Shown here: piece after piece, positions 45,301 to 59,919 of the stretch | How positions within the stretch are numbered: the first letter of the stretch is position 1 | Layout of the letters: each line of letters starts with the position of its first letter | Assembly: GCA_033239125.1 (NCBI GenBank) | Contig: BSWB01000005.1 | Span: forward strand, 140,116,494 to 140,180,493 | Source of the DNA: Fagopyrum homotropicum | Lineage: Eukaryota; Streptophyta; Magnoliopsida; Caryophyllales; Polygonaceae | Reading direction: 5' to 3' | DNA: 64,000 nt | Program-made: the position numbers and the translations under genes | The notes under the pieces: generated by a model | Database searches by the model: none | What the model was told of the DNA's origin: nothing | What the model saw: only the letters and a program-made list of their open reading frames with translations

Positions 45301-46390
45301 TGCAATAACCGAAAATTTTAAACTCCGTTTAACACTGAATTTAACCGGATTCCGATCCACCAACCTTTATTCTGTAAATGACGTTAAAACGAAATTCAAT
45401 TTCTATCATTTTATGTGACCTTAATTCACATAACATGATAAATGATGTAACCGGAAATAAATTACGTACCTTTAAAATAAAATAATAACTTATATAATAC
45501 GGAAAATAGTAAATATTCCCGCAAATTTTCTTTCGATCCGGGACGATTAACGAGTTTTCCATATCCCTTGTTTTTAATGGGAGAGCAGGCCGGATCTGGC
45601 CCACCAATATGCCCAATTACCTTCGTGCCAACCCACCTACTTACGCCTAATCCTAACCCAAAATTTAACCCTAACCTTATTAGCTTAACCCTAATCTAAT
45701 TACGCTCTAATCCTACCCTTACCCTCCTCGTACTGCCGCTTCCATCTTCAGCATCAACCGACGAAGGCTGTAACCACGATTCAACCGTGAGCCTGACAAC
45801 AACCAGCAGCCGCCGGACCTTCTTCCCGCCGACCTTGCCGACCCCAGGTAAGCCGCTATCCTTGCCACCCGCCTCTTCTTCCTGGTTCCGGATCTCATCG
45901 CTGAATTAAACCGCACAACATCAATACGAGACGCCGGAGAAGTGCAGCGGTGGAACCGATCGATACCGCAACCAAGGTCGTCCGGCACTGCAGTGGGTAA
46001 GTCGCCGCCCTTCTTCCCTTTAAGTCCCTTCGGTTTTCCGGTGCTAACCAGGATGATGAGCTCTTCGAGTGCGCTGCAGAAGTCCGAGGCAAGAGGAGCG
46101 GTGCAACGGCGGAGCAAAACCGAGCCAGTTTGGAACCCCTGTGAGCCACCCTGCAGAATCGAACCGGACTGGGCTCTCTTCGAGTACGTGACGAGTGTGC
46201 ATGACGGTTCGTTCATCCCTCACCAGTATGTTTGTATGTTATATTGTATATGTAGAAGTAGATTAGAGAGTGCAGGTTGTGCTTTGTTTGGTACCAGTAG
46301 ATGATGAGTTGGAGTATAGGAGGTTATCTATATATGGTGGTTGGGAAGGATACGTACATAGAGTTGGTGGAATGAAGTTTTCGAGTAGAC

Positions 46391-46430
<40 letters not shown>

Positions 46431-46435
46431 TAGGC

Positions 46436-46480
<45 letters not shown>

Positions 46481-46484
<4 letters not shown>

Positions 46485-49400
46485 GTGGTTCCCATGAGAA
46501 CAACCTCTAACATGAGAACATGAGAACAATCGTAGACCGTCGGATGTGTATTATTAAGGGTCGAGATTTAGGGTAATTATCGTAATTATTAAGAATATTT
46601 TAACAACACACGCGCTTCCCATATATCAGAATTTCGAATCCCTAATTTCACTCAATACACGTTGCACATTAGGAAAGACGATTTTTGAGCTGCGGCGGTC
46701 GAAGAGAAATTTTGAAGCCGAAGCAGGGAACTCCGGCGTTGGTGGCGTAGCATATACGGCGAGGAGCACTCCGGCGACTCCTTTGCGGTTGTGGCGCTCC
46801 CGGTTCGGTGTGGATCTGGATCTCCCGGCGACTCCTTTGCCTCACGAAGGTGTACGGGGCAGAAGGTTTTCGACGGTCTGCTTCTGAAGCGGAAGAAGGT
46901 TTCAGTCCTCTAACTAGGTGGTTGTGGATATCCTGGCGACAATCCTCGGCCTATTCCGTTTGCCGCTGCCTTGACAAACCGATTACTTAAGGTAACCGTC
47001 ATCGTAAACCCTAATTTCTTCTGAAACTTTGGAGGTTTAATTATAAACCCCTAGAGTATGTTGTTGGAGACGTACCTCAGTCGGATCTTCGGTTATTCGT
47101 AACTAAAAACGTTTTTTAATTGAGATATAACAATGTATACAAGCATTAAGCTTGTAATTATAAACATTTTTTAGTGAGACATAACAATATATAGAAGCAT
47201 TAAATTCGTAATTACAAACGTTTTTTTAGAGAGACATAACAATGTATAGCAGCATTATTGTTTCGTGTCAGCAGAGCTCTCTTGTGAAATTCGCTTGATT
47301 GGAAGAAGACAGTTTCGGGATTAATGGCAGATTATTCTGTAGGTATGGCTTGCTTGTCTTGCTTGGTTGAAGATTGTTGGTGGTTTTGTGATTGGTGTGT
47401 TAATATTGTTGTTTTTGATTAATTATGAATAATTTTTATTACCATAAAGTAATTTTGTTGGAATATGTTGAGGAAATATATTCTATAATTACGAATGATA
47501 TTGATGTTGTTGTTTTTGTTATTAACATGATAGTTTGTAACTATTATTCATAGTTATTAATTTGTTTTATGGGTTTTCAGTTCATGAAAGCTTTAAGTAC
47601 TAATGTTGGATACTAACAACACACCTCTCACTTAGTACTAGTCCGCCTCTTCTCCTTTTGCATTGTGCAGTCGATTATTTCATTTATATTATACTTAGTA
47701 AGTTGGTAGCATGAATTATGAGAGCCTTCAACTTGTTCTATATTTCTGGCTTTTATCTGCACGAAAAATAATTATTTATGTTTGGACAGGCTTGTTAAAC
47801 TCAGATAGGTTTCTTCGATATTAATAATTCAGATTGGTTTCCAGTTGATTGCTATACAAAAACTCATAGGCATGAAATTAATTTATCAACATGTTGTCAT
47901 AATTAAGTGTTGGAAAATTTTGGATTGACATGGAAACTAGTAGTTAATTATGAATAAATTGTGAATACATCCTTCAAATAATATGATAATGCATTATTAA
48001 TTACGAATAATAACGATGCTATAATATTTTAATTTGTTGTTATGTGTAAAATCGAAGCCAGTGTAGTTCACATATAATATATATATAGAGTAATGAAAAT
48101 GTTGTTACTGCAGTTGTGAAGAATGTCACCAAGCCTAAGGACATTAAAGGAAAGGGAAAAGAGAAGCTGACTAGTGATGAAGAGGAACGGGAGCTTGACG
48201 TTAGTTCTGATGGGGATAAAGTTGTTACCAAAATACCAATAATATATTAGTTTTGTTATATAGTTGTCATATCGATTAATATAATAATCGTAGTTATTAT
48301 AAGTGATTGTAATTTGGTTAATGAAAATTATAACGTTTGTATAATTTTTACTATTAAGTTTCAAAACCAAAATACCAATAATATATTATGTACTTGTGTT
48401 TGACATAATAGGGATTATTCGTAATTACAAACGTTTTTTAAGTGAGATATAACAACGTATACAATCGGTTATTCGTAATTAAAAACGTTTTTTAAGTGAG
48501 ATATAACAATGTATACAAGCATTAAGTTTGTAATTATAAACGTTTTTTAGTGAGACATAACAATATATAGAAGCATTAAATTCGTAATTACAAATGTTTT
48601 TTTAGAGAGACATAACAATGTATAGAAGCATTAAGTTCGTAATTACAAACGGTCAATGCTATGATCGTTTAGATATACTTCCTTTAGTTAATGTACTCTA
48701 CCACTAACAACTTGAAATCTTCAATCTTAGCTGAAAGGTTTGTGATTATTTACTTGTGTTTGACATAATAGTGATTATTCATAATTATAAACGTTTTTAA
48801 AGTGAGATTTAACAATGCATCAATAAGTTCTAATTATAGACGTTTTTAAGTGAAATAATACATTGTTGATAAGCATTTGTTTTTAAAGATAAAACAATAG
48901 TTATTAATCAACTTGAAATCTCCATCGATTCATCCGTATCCTCACGAGAAGCTCCCCTTCTAACATCAAACCCGACTGTAGATGCATATCTCTTATAAAA
49001 AGCTTCTCCATCCTCAATTGTTTTGAACCTCTTTCCAATTGTTTTGAACCCGACTGTAGATCGCATGTTGGTATCCAACACACTTATCCATCTGGCGTTT
49101 TTGTATTGGCAAAACCAACCGGAATATCCTCATCACATTCTAAATTTTGAAAAATGAAATCCATATATCCGCCTTCTTGAACTGCATTAGACTTATGAAC
49201 CTCCCATTGCTTCGTTGTGCCTGAAAAAATAAATACTCTATTAGACGTCAATTTATTTATTCGTAATTATAATGATCTATTCAACTGAAACTAAAATGAT
49301 ACAAATGTGTTATTCGTAGTTACTCTGTTTATTATATTTATTATCAACCTGGAATTTGTTTATTCGTAATTATAATGATCTTTTCAACTGAAACTAAAAT

Positions 49401-50044
49401 GATACAAGTGTGTTATTCGTAGTTAATCTGTTTATTAGATTTATTATCAACATCGGAATTTTTTTAGTCTATCGGTTCTTCGTACGAGTTTCAACAATGC
49501 AACTCTACAATTCTATCGGTTATTCACACGAGTTATGTCAAACCGATTTAATTTACAAAGAGTAAATTGGAATACATACACTTACTCAGATTTGCATATG
49601 GAGAAACAAACTGCTTTCTTGACGGGATATGATTTTCTTCACTAAATACGACAACTTGTTGAATTCTGTTGTTATGATCGACTTGAACAAATGTTGTAGA
49701 GAGACCGAACTGAATAAATCTGAGTTTTCCTTTGTTTCGTTATTTTCTTTGACGGAATTTGGGAAGAACTGTTAATGGAGTTGAACGTATAATAGAGAGG
49801 AGGAAGGAGATATCTAGTGAATCTTTTTTAACTAACTGTTTATTATAATACAATATATTTAAAAAAAAACAATTAAGAGAGAGTGGGTTCACTCTCTTTT
49901 AATGAGAGTGATTAAGTATTATACATTTAATGTTTTTTATTTATCATTTTCTATCATTAATCTAGACCATTGAATTTTAAAAATTGGATGGTCACGATTT
50001 GTTCTCATGTTCTCACGTTAGAGGTTGTTCTCATATGATCTATC
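46481..50044. mobile_element. TIR DNA transposon, MULE-like (right copy)
   Basis: Copy of 16809-20372 with the same terminal inverted repeats, internal repeat arrays and flanking (TA)n tracts. The (TA)n runs before it (46392-46480) differ in length from those of the left copy. Confidence 0.75.
48912..49232 (-). pseudogene. FAR1/FRS-like fragment (right copy)
   Basis: Copy of 19240-19560 with the same frame breaks; it encodes the same FKTIEDGEAFYKRYASTVGF stretch. Confidence 0.65.
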
Positions 50045-50105
<61 letters not shown>

Positions 50106-51346
50106 TGTATATATAATTATATATATAAGTATGTATATAGGTATATACATATAGGTAGAGATATGGGTATACTTATATAAGTGCGAGTTGGGAGATATGA
50201 AAATATGTAGACATATATATGAGTATACCGAGTAGTTACATAAATACGTGAAAGGAGGAGGAAGGTTATACACTTTGACGAGTTGATTCGGGTTTTGACC
50301 TTATAACCTATAAGTAACTATCCGAGAGACACAATTTATGGAAAACAAGTTTTAAAAGAAATTAGTAGGAATTAAGAATAAACTTTAAGAATTTTCGGCA
50401 CTAAGGGTAAAATGGTCTTTTACCGTAAGAGAACCTTTTTCCGTAATTCCTCCGCTTGAGGTTGTACATCTGGATGTGATTTTGATCCACATGCCTTGTT
50501 TGACAGGCATTTGAGTACCACGAGTACGGACTGAGTTGAGATTTAGATAGAGTGTGATTTGATTCAAGTAAGTCCTTGCGACTTACTTAGCTAGTTTCTG
50601 GATATTAGTTGAGTGATAATGGTGGTGTGTATGCGATGTGTGTGATTATAATAATAACAACTTGTTAGGACGACCGTTGTTGTTATGTTTTAAGGCCCAA
50701 GTGTATTATAACGGGTTGTGACATCACTGCCCAACTCTGATAGGAGACTGGGAGGTTCTCTATACCTAGACCAGGCAGGTACAAGGTGAGATGCATCGGA
50801 TCCATTTCTGATGGTTACACGGGGGCGGAGGCGAGGTTTGGGAATCCCTCGTGTCACAAAATAAGTATCATTAGTAAGAGTGAATAACTTAAATGAAGAT
50901 AATAAATGGACTTGTTTGAAAGCATGATGGGTGTTTATTATTTTTATGTGTGTGTGCTATTATTATTCTCCTAATGTTTAGATAACTAGCTAATGGTTAT
51001 TCTTTTGTGTGTTTTTAGATTTACCGCAGGTTAGAACAGCAACTGAGTGATCCAGAAGTAGTGGTCATCCGGGTTTCCGTACTCTTTAGAGTGGGGGTTG
51101 GGTTTTTGTTTGTCGTTCTTTCTTTTGTTAAGACAGTTGATCTTCTTCCCTTTGTTTAAGTAATACAAGCTGTTAGACCTTGTTGCATTCATTCCTTCAA
51201 AAATACTATTTCATGAATTTCATTTTTTTCTTATTTGTGTTTTGTTGCAAGATCCTAGTAATATAATGGCTGTCAAACTGAGGTCGGGACCCATTGTGAG
51301 GTCCTAACCAGTAACATCCCGAGTTCTTAGAATTCGGGGTGTTACA

Positions 51347-52322
51347 ATCAATAATGGACAAATTCTAGGTGAAAATATTATAATCTAAGGTAGATATTTT
51401 GGAACCAAAATGGTTCTTGAAAGAAAACTCTATGAACAATGAGTACACCCTAAGTGAAAATGTTATAACTAGAAAAAATGTTTATGAAACCAAAAAGGTT
51501 CTTGAAATGTGATATTTGTTATCATGTATATGTGGATATGACAATATTAAAATATCAATACGAGAACTGCTTACATTAGATGTGGTTACATTTGCGGCAC
51601 CTCAAGAGGGGAGATCCGGTCCTAGATTTTACCAAGGATTCAAGATGATTACAATAGATGTGGTTACAGGTTTGCACTCGAGATTTACTTGGTAAACAAC
51701 TTAAACCTAGAATGGAAGCAAGAACAAGATAAAGCAAGAAGAACAAGGTATTGAAATAGCTCCTGCGAGGCCAAACAAAGCTTCGATCAAAAAGCTTTGT
51801 TATCTTCACTCAGAAGATCTTCGTTCGGAGAGACCAGGGATGAGGATGAATGTCCCACAACGTGTGGCTTTTGTGTCCGATCATGTAAGTGATGAACCGG
51901 GTTCGAGTTGTGCGTATTACCTCTGAGTTAAGAACGGTCATGTTCACTTAATATACTAGACTTAGGTTTCTAACACAAGCTAAATCATTTGCATGCACTT
52001 TAGTAACCAAAACTACATTACATATTATTACATGAATCATAATGCTATCAAAAACCTTATGAACAATGGATAAACTTTGGGTGAAAATTTGTATAACTAG
52101 CGACAAATATTTATAAAACTGATGAAATTCAAAAGAAACCCATGTGACCAAAGGATGAACCCGATTTAAAAATGTTATAACTAGCGTTGATGTTTATTAA
52201 AGAAAAAATGTTCTTGAAAGAAAATCTAATGAACAATGGAATAACGTAAACATGATTTAAATAACGATAAATATTTATGAAACTAAACATTTGCAAAAGA
52301 TGACCCTATGAAAAATAAAAAA
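51347..52322. repeat. ~85-bp tandem array, right part (right copy)
   Basis: Copy of 21675-22650, including the unexplained ~540-bp insert at 51510-52049. Confidence 0.65.
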
Positions 52323-52458
52323 AATACGGGTTTATTTATTGCTCCAAGTGTCTTCTTTCATGAACATTTACATAGTAGTTAATCATTTTCTAGCTAACAA
52401 TAATTATAATTATGCTAAAACATAATAAAAGCATAAATTAAAAATAATAAAAATACCA

Positions 52459-52551
<93 letters not shown>

Positions 52552-52554
<3 letters not shown>

Positions 52555-52808
52555 GGCGTGGTTCCCATGAGAACACCCCTAACGTGATAACATGAGAACA
52601 ATCGTACACCGTTGGATGATGAGTATTAAAGGTTGAGATTTAAAGTAGATATCATAATTAATAATAACTACGAATAATCCACTCAACCAACAATAACTAC
52701 GAATAATACATTAAACGATATGGCACCTTCGTAACAAAACTAGTAATAATTACGAATCTGTTCTCATGTTCTCACGTTAGGAGTGTTCTCATAGGATCTA
52801 TACTCTAT
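52552..52808. mobile_element. Short TIR element (right copy)
   Basis: Copy of 22872-23128, preceded by a (TA)n that is 8 bases longer. The solo terminus follows at 52811-52884. Confidence 0.8.
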
Positions 52809-53744
52809 ATGGGTGTGGTTCCCATGAGAACACCCCTAACGTGAGAACATGAGAACAATCGTACACCGTTGGACGATGAGTATTAATATATATAAAACAT
52901 TTTTATCCATATTTATACATCCATTTATATGTAATTATCTTGCTTTATTTTGTTTTATACATTTAAACTTATTGATATGACACACATTTTGTTACAATTA
53001 AATAAATATAACATCTATTTATAATATCATTAATTGATTGAGTTTGTAAAATAAATATACTTGATTTCTGTTTTATGTTTCATAAAAGTTATTATATAAT
53101 TATTACCTTTAAACTAATATACTCGAAAGAACTTGTAATAAAAATTAAAGTCTTAAAATTTAAAATTTTAGTATTTAATAAACAACCATGATACATTAAA
53201 TGGTTTAACAACTTTCTCATATTTTAGTATTTTATCAAATTTGAAATATTATTTTTTATCCATCCTTAAAAAAAGTTTGGCCAGCCTCATCTTTAATTTG
53301 TTTTGATCGAATATCTCTTAGAGATTCATAATTCTCACCGTAAGAGTGCCCACTTGGCCATTTACATTAACGTTTTTTTTGTTAAAACTATCTTTCAAAT
53401 AAATTATATATTCATATTTTAGTGAGGAAGGGGGAAGTCCAACTCTAGAAGGAGGCTTGCTAGGGTCATTGAAATTTTGTGTCCATTTACATAATTTATA
53501 ATATTGTATAGTGAAGTAGGAAGAATAAAAAAACCGAATTCTTAAAAAAAAAAAATAGAGAAAAAGAAATCGAATTAAGTAACCAAACATTGATGCAAAA
53601 TAAGGAAATACAAGGAATTGAGTGAGTCCTCAATTATCTTATTGAATACAAATACATATACGTACTTTACGTAAGTTACGTACATGCATGTTTATTTAGT
53701 TTCGTTGTCTTAGTTACCAACTATAAGTTGGATAATTTTATTTT

Positions 53745-54461
53745 CTAGAATTGACCCACGAGTTCCATTTTATCAAATACCTTTCCGATCAAGGGATTCT
53801 CGAAGATCTCGTTGATTTTAGCAGGGCGAAGTGGTCCATCATCCCAACATGTCCCAAATTCAGATTGACAATGTCCCTTGCCACAATAGCATATAGTATT
53901 ACCACAATGTCCCTCGTTACTGCAACAAGGATAAGGTTCGCCACAAGACTGATTGAGGTGTTCCACACCGCATCCTTCTTCATAGGTATGTTCAATTGTC
54001 GGTAGAGAAGGAGGGGGTGGAACATTGTCCCAACATGTCCCAAATTCGGGTTGACAATGTCCTTTGGCACAATAGTAAACAGTATTACCACAGTGACCCT
54101 GAACACTGCAACAAGGATAAGGCTCTCCACAAGATTGATTGCGGTGTTCCACGCCACAACCTTCCTCGTAGCTTGGTGGAGGTGGAGAGCTGGGAGGAGG
54201 AGGGCTTGGAGTAGGAGGAGGGGGTGGCACGCTGTCCCAACACGTCCCAAATTCAGGTTGACAATGTCCCTTGCCACAGTAGTAAATAGTATTACCACAA
54301 TGTCCCTCGTTACTACAACATGGATAAGGCTCACCACAAAACTGATTGTGGTGTTCCACACCGCATCCTTCTTCATAGGTTAGGCCACGAGCATCGGACA
54401 AGTCTACAAAATTAACAAGGGCGGCAAGGAGGAGGACAACAAAGAGTGAAGGCTTCATCAT
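53745..54461 (-). CDS. Secreted protein with three hevein-like domains (right copy)
   Basis: Encodes the same 238-residue protein as 24065-24781: signal peptide, three eight-cysteine hevein-like modules joined by Pro-rich linkers, the extra Cys191 in module 3 and the Cys-free tail. No coding difference was seen, and 5' and 3' flanks are shared for many kilobases. The duplication therefore doubles the dosage of this probable defence gene. Confidence 0.85.
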   Translation of the reverse strand: MMKPSLFVVLLLAALVNFVDLSDARGLTYEEGCGVEHHNQFCGEPYPCCSNEGHCGNTIYYCGKGHCQPEFGTCWDSVPPPPPTPSPPPPSSPPPPSYEEGCGVEHRNQSCGEPYPCCSVQGHCGNTVYYCAKGHCQPEFGTCWDNVPPPPSLPTIEHTYEEGCGVEHLNQSCGEPYPCCSNEGHCGNTICYCGKGHCQSEFGTCWDDGPLRPAKINEIFENPLIGKVFDKMELVGQF

Positions 54462-55215
54462 GAAGTTGTCAAAATATATATTTTTTTTGTGCTGGGAAGG
54501 TTTGTGAATACATAGGCACATTCTAGGGGTATAAATACACACGATTGATGTACTGTTTGGGTTTATTCATTTTTTTAAATTGAAAATAGCAAATTATTTT
54601 TGAAATTTGGATGTAAGGTTACCTTTTACTTTCTCTAAAAAAAATCCAAAATAATAATTTTCAAGGTTTGTAAAAGAAAATAACTACGAAATTCCAGCTT
54701 AATAGATTTGTTTCTAGTTATCGAAAAAATTAAGGCCACACATCCCTTTATGTTAGTGTGTTACCATTCAATATCCATCGTGCAATAGAAGTCACTCACC
54801 GAGTGATTGATAACTACGATTATTTGTATTTCTTTAAGTGCATTTTCATTGCCTTTTAACATATATAACACTAATAAAATATAATAACAAATAGTGTTAA
54901 AGTAAATAATTTATCATTAATAAAAAATAGCGATTTTTAACCAAATTTAATAAAATATACTTCAATTAATTGATATTTTTTGCAAAAATAATACATTAAA
55001 TAACTAATAACAATAAGTATATTTCTATTAATATGGTAAAACATGTGACTAAAAAATATTTGAAAAACAATATAACTTGATCAATTCGACAAAACGGATT
55101 TATAAGATGATTTTATTTCTAAAACTATATACGTATTTATTTTACTATTTTAAGAAAATAAAATATTATTATAACACACAACATATAAAAATACCACCAA
55201 CTACGTAAGTTTTTA

Positions 55216-55760
55216 TCACATGCCACTATTTGAAAACTTGACCCATATCATTTTGGACGGTGGAGGAAGGTTGTATGGATGGATAATGCTAATTTTCTTT
55301 AAATTATGTTTGACTCTTGGACGCCGCACTTGTTGATTGGGGTTCATCCTCTGAGATAGGGTTCGTGGAACTCTAGTAAAAAGAACGTCTCGGACAAGTA
55401 TCCGAGGTGGTGGGTGTATCTCGGCCGGGGCAAATAGGACTGCGTCTTGTCTCGGTCGAGCATCTGAAATCGGTCGAGGTAAAAACTGAGCCCTTAGAGC
55501 GGTCATATCAGCTTCAATTCCTTCTGTTCTTGCGCGAGTCTCGTCTCTCTCTCTCGCTACAGTTCTTCTTTACTGAGGCGTAGTTGTTCCAATATCTCCT
55601 TCAATTCGGCTTCAAGATCGCGATTGTCTTGATTGGCCATCTTAGCTTCTTTCAATTTTCTCTTGTTGATCTTTTCTGGTTCGGGATCGTAAGGAACAAT
55701 TTCCTTTCCAGCACGAGTTCTTCGCATAAACCTAAGGAAAGATCCTGCGAAATCACTCAA
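55216..55760 (-). pseudogene. Ty3/gypsy gag fragment (right copy)
   Basis: Copy of 25536-26080 with the same break between the two frames. Confidence 0.6.
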
Positions 55761-55855
55761 GTAAAGTGGCCAATAGCAACAAGGGCAACAACCCCGAAAG
55801 ACAACCGAAACCGAACTTGGTCTTCACCAAGTCCCTGACAACGGTGCCAAAAACT

Positions 55856-57459
55856 TGTTCGCTCCAAAAGGTGTGTGTAAGCTTTAATATTTATACCAAG
55901 AATAATTGCAAATAGCGAATCCGCAGTGTATGGATCGATTGTAATAAAAGGAAGAATTCCAGGGTCGAACACAAGGGCTATCGTGAAACAAAGAACGGTA
56001 ATTCAGGTTGTCAATAACAAACATGCAACAAAGAAAATATATCAAAGATGATGTAATAACCAGGTAAAAGGAATGCGGATTCTAGAGATTAAAGCATCCA
56101 GTTGTGGTTCCGACTCAAGATCTCAAAGGATAACGTGGACAAAGCTGAGGTTTGCAAAGGGAAGGTGTTTCTAAGGTGAGAATAGATCACCGGGTAAGTC
56201 TAACTACTCATTATCACAAACCAAAGTTCCTCTCACCGGGTAAGTCTCAAGGTACTAAGGAAATGAACTATAATCTCAAACCAACACACCACCCAGGGGA
56301 TAAAATCAACCTTTACCGGGTAAGTTTCAGGCTAACGATCAAAGATGGGATGAAGGCACACTCAAACCCCAATAAAGGATAAATCTTTATTACCTACACT
56401 CATGATCTTGGGTATACAAGCAAAGGAATCACCGGGTAAGTCTCATCCTAGGCTTGCGTTGAACCAGAAAAGGTATAACAAGGATAGGATTTGGTAACCT
56501 GAAACCTCAACTCAAAGAAGGTCCAGGAAGGGCTTGCCTCGCTCAGTTTATGTACCATCTCGGTCGAGATGTTCCACAACTGACCGAGGTGTTCGTCGGT
56601 TAAGGTAAAGGCTCGAGCTTTCAAGGCCCACTGGGGTAAAGGCTCATTCTATCATCGTCTTTCCCACAACTTTCAGCCAATCACCCTAGAATTGCATAAA
56701 GAACTTAGCCAATAATCATCATGATAATAATAATCAAATATGTGAGAAAGGAATCAATATTCAAACAAGAAACCAAACTAACTTTCAGCCAATCACCCTA
56801 GGCTCGAGCTTTCAGCGTTCCTCAATCACAAATCAGAAATAACAACAAACCAAACTAACTAAGAAAATCTTACAAACTTCCTTGAAAGCCAACTTCAAAC
56901 TAGATTCCTTCCTCCCTTGAACTTCAACCTTCAAAACTTCCTTTAAAACTTCCTTAAACTTCTGAATCAGAGAATTGGTGATACGAAGATAGTTGAATTC
57001 TAAAAAATCAGCCTTTATATATAGGAGAATTATCTTCCAAAGATAAAATATCTTAAAAAGATAATTTCCTTCCTTAAAATATCTTGCAATCTTCCTTGCT
57101 TCCAAAATATATCAGCCAAAAAGATATTCTTCCTTCCAGAAATCCATCCAAAAATATGTGATATTCACTTTCCAAAAATAGAAGATCTCAGCCAATGATA
57201 AAGATCTCGTGTCCCGTCATCACTTTTCCTCGGTTCAAACGTTCATGAAGATCACCTCGATCGAGGTGGTACTGTAGCTGACCGATGTGAGCCTCAACTG
57301 AGTGTGAAACTCTCTGATCTGGTCCAAAATAAATTTTTTAAATCATTTCCATGCTTCATGAGCTCTTCTTATAACTCCTCAATGCTCCAAAATGTAGCTC
57401 CAATGACTCCTTAACTTCCTTAGCTCTATTTCGGTCCAAAACGTGTCATTTTCCCTACA
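55856..57459 (-). mobile_element. Gypsy-type LTR (right copy)
   Basis: Copy of 26176-27779. Carries the second substitution seen (57331 A versus 27651 C). Confidence 0.65.
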
Positions 57460-57599
57460 ATTACAACGAACTAGGTGTAGACCTCGATTCCCGCAAAGGT
57501 AGACAAAACAACAATATAATCAAAGAATATACATCCATACATGCATATTTATGAAGATAAAACGTCCAAACCAATCCCAAAATATAGACTATTATACAT

Positions 57600-59919
57600 G
57601 TTATCACATCGCTAATATTGTTGATCTTGTTAGCACATCTTCTTCTCTTAATGCTCCTGAAGAAGAAGGAGTCGCATTGGTCACCATGCTTAATCCATTT
57701 TGCTTTAGTGAGTTGAGCCATGGTAATACGGAGGGTGTCAAGGGAGTCATTTAGCTTGATGATGGTATCCCTCTCAATCTCCCGGAGTGCAGAATCTTTG
57801 AGGTTAGATTGGAGGGCCTCCTGAGTATCAGAGAGCAGCTTCTTTTGATCCTGGATAGATGTGTGGATCGACTCAAGTTTTATGCTCGAGAGCTTCTTCA
57901 ACTTTGGCTTGAACATTAGTTTCCCTGAAACATTAAGCTGGCAAGCATTAGTGACACATGGGAGAAAATTCTCATGCATGGCCCATGCATTATTAAACCT
58001 GAATTGGGAGTTTTGAGAGGTGCAAGAGTGGCCAATTGTGAGGATGGCCAGAGAGTGATTCGAGACATAAGGGTGGTCAAAGAGAGCTAAGGAGTTGAGG
58101 AAGGAGGAGAACCAAGAGTTGTTGGTGATAATTCTATCCAACTTACACAAAGTCCTAGAGCCCGATTATTTGTTGTTCCAAGTAAACTCACATTCTGAGT
58201 AAGGATAATCAGAGAGTTGGTTTTGGTCAAAGCAAGAGGAAAGCTCTGAAGAGATTTTAGAGTTGGAGGGGCTGTTATTTGTTGATTTTTCATCAGGCGA
58301 TAGAGTAACATTAAAGTCTCCAAGGAGGGTCTAGGGAATAGTTGAGTTAAGAAAATGAATGGTTGATATGGTACTCCAAAGGGTGGAGTGGTTATCAAGA
58401 GTGTTGTGGGCATAAATGAAAGAGCACTCGAGGTAAGGTGAAGGGCTGGGTGGAAAATTTGGCAATGGAAGAGTTGATCGGTTATGAAGGTAGGAGTGAG
58501 ATGAAGGCTAGCAGGGTTCCACCAAATCCATAAACGACAGTTATGGGCAAGGGAAGATTTAGAGATTTGTTTCCAAGAAGGAAGGAGGGATTTAGCAATG
58601 CGTTTTTCTTTGTTATTCTTGAGTCTGATCTCTATGATGGCCAGGAGGTCGATCTTGTGCTTCTTGACTATATCCTGGGTATCTTGTTGTTTATTAGGGT
58701 GGTTGAGGCCCCTAATGTTCCAAGAGCAAATTTTAATATTCATTGGGAGAGTGATTCGGACTCTGGGCAACTCTTGTTGACAAAGGTGGTAGTAGTTTGG
58801 GAAGGCTTAACAGTTTCGTCTGGAGTAAGTGAGAGTAAGGTAGGGTCAGTGTGATCGAGAGAAGGGGGGGGGGGGTCGATGCATGGAGTAGATGATATGG
58901 TGAAGGTAGGTTTTACATGCATCTCTAGGTTGTGGTTTGTTTCGGTTATGAGGGGGGTGGAGGAGGTGATACGTACTCAAGATGGTGGACAAAGAATGAG
59001 TAGGGTTGCTATGCATTGGGATCTTGAAGGAATCATCTAGAGTAAGTAGGAGGTGTTGGAGGGTTGTTGCATGGTATAGTACGTGAGCTAGAGGTTGATT
59101 TATGGGGGAGTGATGGTTTAGAGGTGGTTTTGATAGTCTTGCATCGGTGCCCATAGACCAAGCATTTGGAGCAATGCTCAGGGATCTACGTGACCTTTTG
59201 AGTGATGGTCCCGCCATTAGGACCTTTGAGGTGCACCTCCTGAGAAGAGGTTTGGAGGCTTGAATATCCACCATGATACGAGCAAACCTAAACCGATCTT
59301 GGTGGGAAAAGCATGAGTCAGTGAGGAGGGGAGTTCCTAGATCAGATCCAATTTTCGCTAGCATGTGTTGGGACCAAAAACGATAGTCGAGATCATGGAG
59401 GGTCTCCCAGATAGGAACATATGTTCAGATGGGAGTAGTCGAGGCTTAACCCATGGGACCAATGTTTTAGAAGCATGGCGGAGGACCCATTGGTCACCCA
59501 AGGGCTACCAAGAAGGATAGTGACAAGATCTTCTTCGCTTGATAAGTGGAAGATGAAGGGGCCCTTGTCATTGCGTAGGATCTTAGGTTGGTTGATGGTG
59601 TTCCAGGAAGAGGATGCGAAGGAAGACATCCTTATGAGGCTGCCGATGGGGAATCCAATAAGGGAAAGGTTTCACTTTTTGGTTGTGTCAAAGACATCCT
59701 CATTATAAACTCGTGCCCCAGAATAAAAGTGAGAAGGACATGGTCACAATGAGCATTTCTCGAGACCATATCCTTGTACGAGATCGAAGGTTCGGGCCGG
59801 GGAGACTTTTGGTATGGCCTACAACAAGGTGGGGCGAATACCAAGGTGGAAAGACGGACGCTGGGGAGACACGGATGGTGATGCAAGAGAACCATTAGGC
59901 ACATTAGGGAGTGTTTGAT
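57600..59919 (-). mobile_element. L1-type LINE fragment, minus strand (right copy)
   Basis: Copy of 27920-30240. The poly(G) near 58864 has 12 bases instead of 13, which shifts the already broken frame between ORF1 and ORF2. Confidence 0.8.

Larger units (their letters stand above)
45301..51346 (-). mobile_element. Solo LTR with nested TIR element (right copy)
   Basis: Same ends and the same ATCAA duplications (45296-45300 and 51347-51351) as at 15625-21674. It contains one of the two substitutions seen (45561 A). Confidence 0.85.
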